DNA of 8,767 nucleotides from an uncultured Eubacteriales bacterium. GTDB lineage: Bacteria > Bacillota > Clostridia > Monoglobales > UMGS1388. The stretch spans positions 1 to 8,767 of the forward strand of contig URVP01000054.1 in the NCBI GenBank assembly GCA_900551345.1, written 5' to 3'. Under the pieces are notes generated by a model. That model had not been told where the DNA came from and did not search any database. It was given only the letters and a program-made list of their open reading frames with translations. Below, piece by piece: positions 6,607 through 8,767 of this stretch (the first letter of the stretch is position 1; the number at the start of each line of letters is the position of its first letter). The position numbers and the translations under genes are program-made.

Positions 6607-7281
6607 ATGGAAAATATGGTAAATATATTTTTATTCGGAAAAAAATATGAAGTTCCGGAAAATCTCACAATTATGCGTGCCATGGAATATGCCGGCTATC
6701 AGCTGGTGCGTGGCTGCGGCTGCCGTAACGGATTCTGCGGTGCCTGTGCAACAATTTACAGAATAAAGGGCGACAGAGAGCTTAAGACATGTCTTGCATG
6801 TCAGACCAAGGTTGAAGATAATATGTATATTGCAACACTTCCTTTCTTCCCCCTTGTTAAACAGGTATATGATATTAATAAAGTATCCCCTTCAGAGCAG
6901 ATTATGATGCAGCTGTATCCTGAGATTTATGCTTGTATCGGATGTAATGCCTGCACTAAAGCTTGTCCTCAGGAACTTAATGTTATGCAGTATATCGCAT
7001 ATGCTCAGAGAGGCGAATACGAAAAGTGTGCTGAAGAATCTTTTGACTGTGTAATGTGCGGTATTTGTTCATCACGCTGCCCTGCAGGTATTTCTCATCC
7101 CCAGGTTGCAATGCTTGCACGCAGACTTAACGGTAAATATTTGGCTCCCAAATGTGAACATCTGCAAAATCGTGTTAAAGAGATAAAGGATGGAACATTT
7201 GTTGAACTTATCGAAGCTTTGATGCAAAAGCCCATCGATGAAATTAAGGAGCTTTACAATAACAGAGAGATAGAGAAATAA
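6607..7281 (+). CDS. frdB: Fumarate reductase/succinate dehydrogenase-type iron-sulfur subunit (FrdB/TfrB N-half-like)
   Basis: A 224-residue protein that should carry electrons to the flavoprotein encoded next. The N-terminal ferredoxin-like domain (about 1-80) has a [2Fe-2S] loop, CRNGFCGAC at 39-47, with C39, C44, C47 and a fourth ligand in TCLAC (C62 or C65). The second domain has two motifs, C110, C113, C116, C120 (CIGCNACTKACP) and C148, C151, C154, C158 (CVMCGICSSRCP). Classical membrane-bound SdhB/FrdB proteins place a [3Fe-4S] cluster in the second domain; here both motifs look like full [4Fe-4S] ferredoxin sites, as expected for a soluble enzyme. Archaeal TfrB has an additional HdrB-like C-terminal half, which is absent here: the protein ends about 65 residues after the last cluster motif. 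The start at ATG 6607 has AAGGAGGA at 6593-6600, 15 bases after the flxA stop. No membrane anchor gene is seen in the window. A related succinate-oxidising role cannot be excluded. Confidence 0.87.
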   Translation: MENMVNIFLFGKKYEVPENLTIMRAMEYAGYQLVRGCGCRNGFCGACATIYRIKGDRELKTCLACQTKVEDNMYIATLPFFPLVKQVYDINKVSPSEQIMMQLYPEIYACIGCNACTKACPQELNVMQYIAYAQRGEYEKCAEESFDCVMCGICSSRCPAGISHPQVAMLARRLNGKYLAPKCEHLQNRVKEIKDGTFVELIEALMQKPIDEIKELYNNREIEK

Positions 7282-7297
7282 GGAGGTGCCGCAAACT

Positions 7298-8767
7298 ATG
7301 TATTCCGAAAAATTTACAGAATCAATTAAAGCAGTTGAAGCTGCAAGAGATAAAAATATTGCCCTTGAGCCTGCTCGTATGACTGCTCAGCAGAAAGAAG
7401 ATTTGCTCAAGGCTTATCATCCCGATTATAAGCAGGAGGAATTTGAAGAGCTTAAAATCGGTTCCAATAAAGGTGAAAAGGTGCCCCGTGAGCTGGCAGC
7501 TATGCTCCAGGCACACAGCCGTATTTCTCCGGAAGATGTTGACCTTACAAACCCGGATTATGATGTGGATGTTCTTGTAATTGGCGGAGGCGGAGCAGGT
7601 TCATCTGCTGCCATCGAGGCTAACGAAGCAGGAGCAGATGTTATGATTGTTACCAAGCTGCGTATCGGCGATGCAAATACAATGATGGCAGAAGGTGGTA
7701 TTCAGGCAGCAGATAAGGAGAACGACTCCCCGGCAATTCATTTTGTGGATGCATTCGGCGGAGGTCACTTTGCAGCAAAGCGTGAATTGCTCTCCAAACT
7801 TGTATGCGAAGCTCCTGAGGCTATAGAATGGCTTAGTGAACTCGGTGTAGAATTCGATAAGGACGCACAGGGTAATATGATTACCACTCACGGTGGCGGT
7901 ACTTCCCGTAAGCGTATGCATGCCGCAAAGGATTATTCCGGCGCAGAGATTATGAGGACGCTTCGTGACGAGGTGCTTAATCGTAATATCCCCGTTGTTG
8001 ATTTTACTGCTGCAATCGAACTTATTCTTGACGAAAACGGCAATGCAGCAGGTGCCGTACTTATGAATATGGAAACTCAGGAACTCCTTGTTGCAAGAGC
8101 AAAGACTGTTATTATTGCAACAGGCGGTGCAGGAAGAATGCACTATCAGGGATTCCCCACCTCAAATCATTACGGTGCAACAGCTGACGGACTCGTTCTC
8201 GGTTACCGTGTAGGCGCAAAGCTTCTTTATGCTGATACACTTCAGTACCATCCCACCGGTGCCGCTTTCCCGGAACAGATTTTCGGTGCACTTGTTACCG
8301 AAAAAGTTCGTTCTCTCGGCGCTAAGCTGGTTAATGCCAAAGGTGAAGTATTCATGCATCCTCTTGAGACTCGTGATGTTGCTGCTGCTTCAATCATTCG
8401 TGAATGTGATGACAGAGGCAACGGTGTTGAAACAGGCAGTGGTCTGGGTGTTTGGCTTGACACTCCCATGATTGAAAAAATCGGCGGAGAAGGCACAATT
8501 GAGGCAAGAATCCCCGCAATGATGCGTATGTTCGGTAAATACGGCATAGATATTCGTAAGGAACCCATTCTTGTTTACCCCACATTGCACTATCAGAACG
8601 GCGGTCTTGATATTACTCCCAATGGTATGACTACCAATGTTGAAAACCTGTTTGTAGCAGGTGAAGCCGTTGGAGGAATTCACGGAAGAAACCGTCTGAT
8701 GGGAAATTCTCTTCTTGATATTATCGTATTCGGCAGAAATGCAGGAAAGGCTGCAGCTGCAAGAGCG
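7298..8767 (+). CDS. frdA: Fumarate reductase-type flavoprotein subunit (FrdA/TfrA-like), 3'-truncated by the window
   Basis: 490 codons are present and the frame is open at the last base, so the C-terminus is missing. The family reaction is fumarate to succinate, or the reverse. An N-terminal extension of about 88 charged residues precedes the FAD fold (VIGGGGAG, 94-101). Substrate-site motifs of FrdA/SdhA are kept: QYHPT (H318), TEKVRS (E335, R338), TRDVAAA (R359, equivalent to the catalytic arginine), PTLHYQNGG (H431) and HGRNRLMGNSL (R466). At the position of the histidine that binds FAD covalently in E. coli FrdA, the sequence is ANTMMAEGG with N127, so the FAD is probably non-covalent, as in archaeal TfrA. 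No Tat or Sec signal is visible, so it should be cytoplasmic, unlike the periplasmic flavocytochrome c enzymes. L-aspartate oxidase is related, but the pairing with frdB argues against it. The ribosome binding site AGGAGG (7281-7286) lies 11 bases before ATG 7298. Confidence 0.88.
   Translation, partial: MYSEKFTESIKAVEAARDKNIALEPARMTAQQKEDLLKAYHPDYKQEEFEELKIGSNKGEKVPRELAAMLQAHSRISPEDVDLTNPDYDVDVLVIGGGGAGSSAAIEANEAGADVMIVTKLRIGDANTMMAEGGIQAADKENDSPAIHFVDAFGGGHFAAKRELLSKLVCEAPEAIEWLSELGVEFDKDAQGNMITTHGGGTSRKRMHAAKDYSGAEIMRTLRDEVLNRNIPVVDFTAAIELILDENGNAAGAVLMNMETQELLVARAKTVIIATGGAGRMHYQGFPTSNHYGATADGLVLGYRVGAKLLYADTLQYHPTGAAFPEQIFGALVTEKVRSLGAKLVNAKGEVFMHPLETRDVAAASIIRECDDRGNGVETGSGLGVWLDTPMIEKIGGEGTIEARIPAMMRMFGKYGIDIRKEPILVYPTLHYQNGGLDITPNGMTTNVENLFVAGEAVGGIHGRNRLMGNSLLDIIVFGRNAGKAAAARA

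Larger units (their letters stand above)
147..8767 (+). other. Single operon hdrBCA-flxDCBA-frdBA (Hdr-Flx-fumarate reductase)
   Basis: Nine same-strand genes follow one another with overlaps of 8 (hdrB/hdrC), 10 (hdrA/flxD), 13 (flxD/flxC), 8 (flxC/flxB) and 8 bases (flxB/flxA), and gaps of only 15 (hdrC/hdrA), 15 (flxA/frdB) and 16 bases (frdB/frdA). No space exists for an internal promoter outside coding sequence and no hairpin terminator was seen. One transcript is therefore likely, probably beginning upstream of the lyase fragment. Co-transcription and assembly into one complex are inferred from layout. Confidence 0.85.

Noticed and set aside
7601..8143. 180-codon open frame on the minus strand
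   Set aside because: It lies wholly within frdA, is rich in cysteine and histidine from antisense codon bias, and shows no recognisable domain.

Overview
The window is one continuous plus-strand operon. No gap between genes exceeds 17 bases, and all eight complete genes plus the ninth, 3'-truncated gene start behind GGAGG-type ribosome binding sites. Moderate-to-low GC, strong Shine-Dalgarno sites, tight start/stop overlaps and the gene content suggest a strictly anaerobic bacterium, probably of the Clostridia. The taxon is inferred from style only. No RNA gene, CRISPR array, mobile element, promoter or terminator could be supported.

Layout. Bases 1-55 are an exact copy of bases 173-227 inside hdrB. 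They run abruptly into the last ~24 codons of a fumarase/aspartase-family gene (about 56-129), so the left edge looks like a chimeric junction, possibly an assembly artefact. Next come a complete heterodisulfide-reductase module, hdrB-hdrC-hdrA (147-3333), and a complete Flx (NADH-oxidising) module in the order flxD-flxC-flxB-flxA (3324-6591). Last is a soluble-type fumarate reductase pair: the iron-sulfur subunit frdB (6607-7281) and the flavoprotein frdA (7298 to the window edge, 490 codons, C-terminus missing).

How the genes may work together. FlxA has FAD, NAD(P)H and [2Fe-2S] signatures and is the likely electron entry point. FlxB, FlxC and the MvhD-like FlxD carry iron-sulfur clusters towards HdrA, whose FAD is the flavin-based bifurcation site in characterised relatives. 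HdrC and HdrB (two non-cubane clusters) form the high-potential branch. In FlxABCD-HdrABC bacteria that branch is thought to reduce a disulfide such as DsrC. Here the same operon continues into FrdAB, and a fumarate-forming lyase lies just upstream. The model proposed here is an NADH-driven, cytoplasmic, possibly electron-bifurcating fumarate reductase, in which fumarate rather than a thiol disulfide is the high-potential acceptor. The individual protein families are well supported; the coupling between them is inference from gene order.

The most notable points are the Hdr-Flx-Frd linkage, the split counterpart of archaeal TfrB (FrdB plus a separate HdrB), the replacement of the FAD-attaching histidine of FrdA by asparagine, and the 55-base repeat at the left edge.
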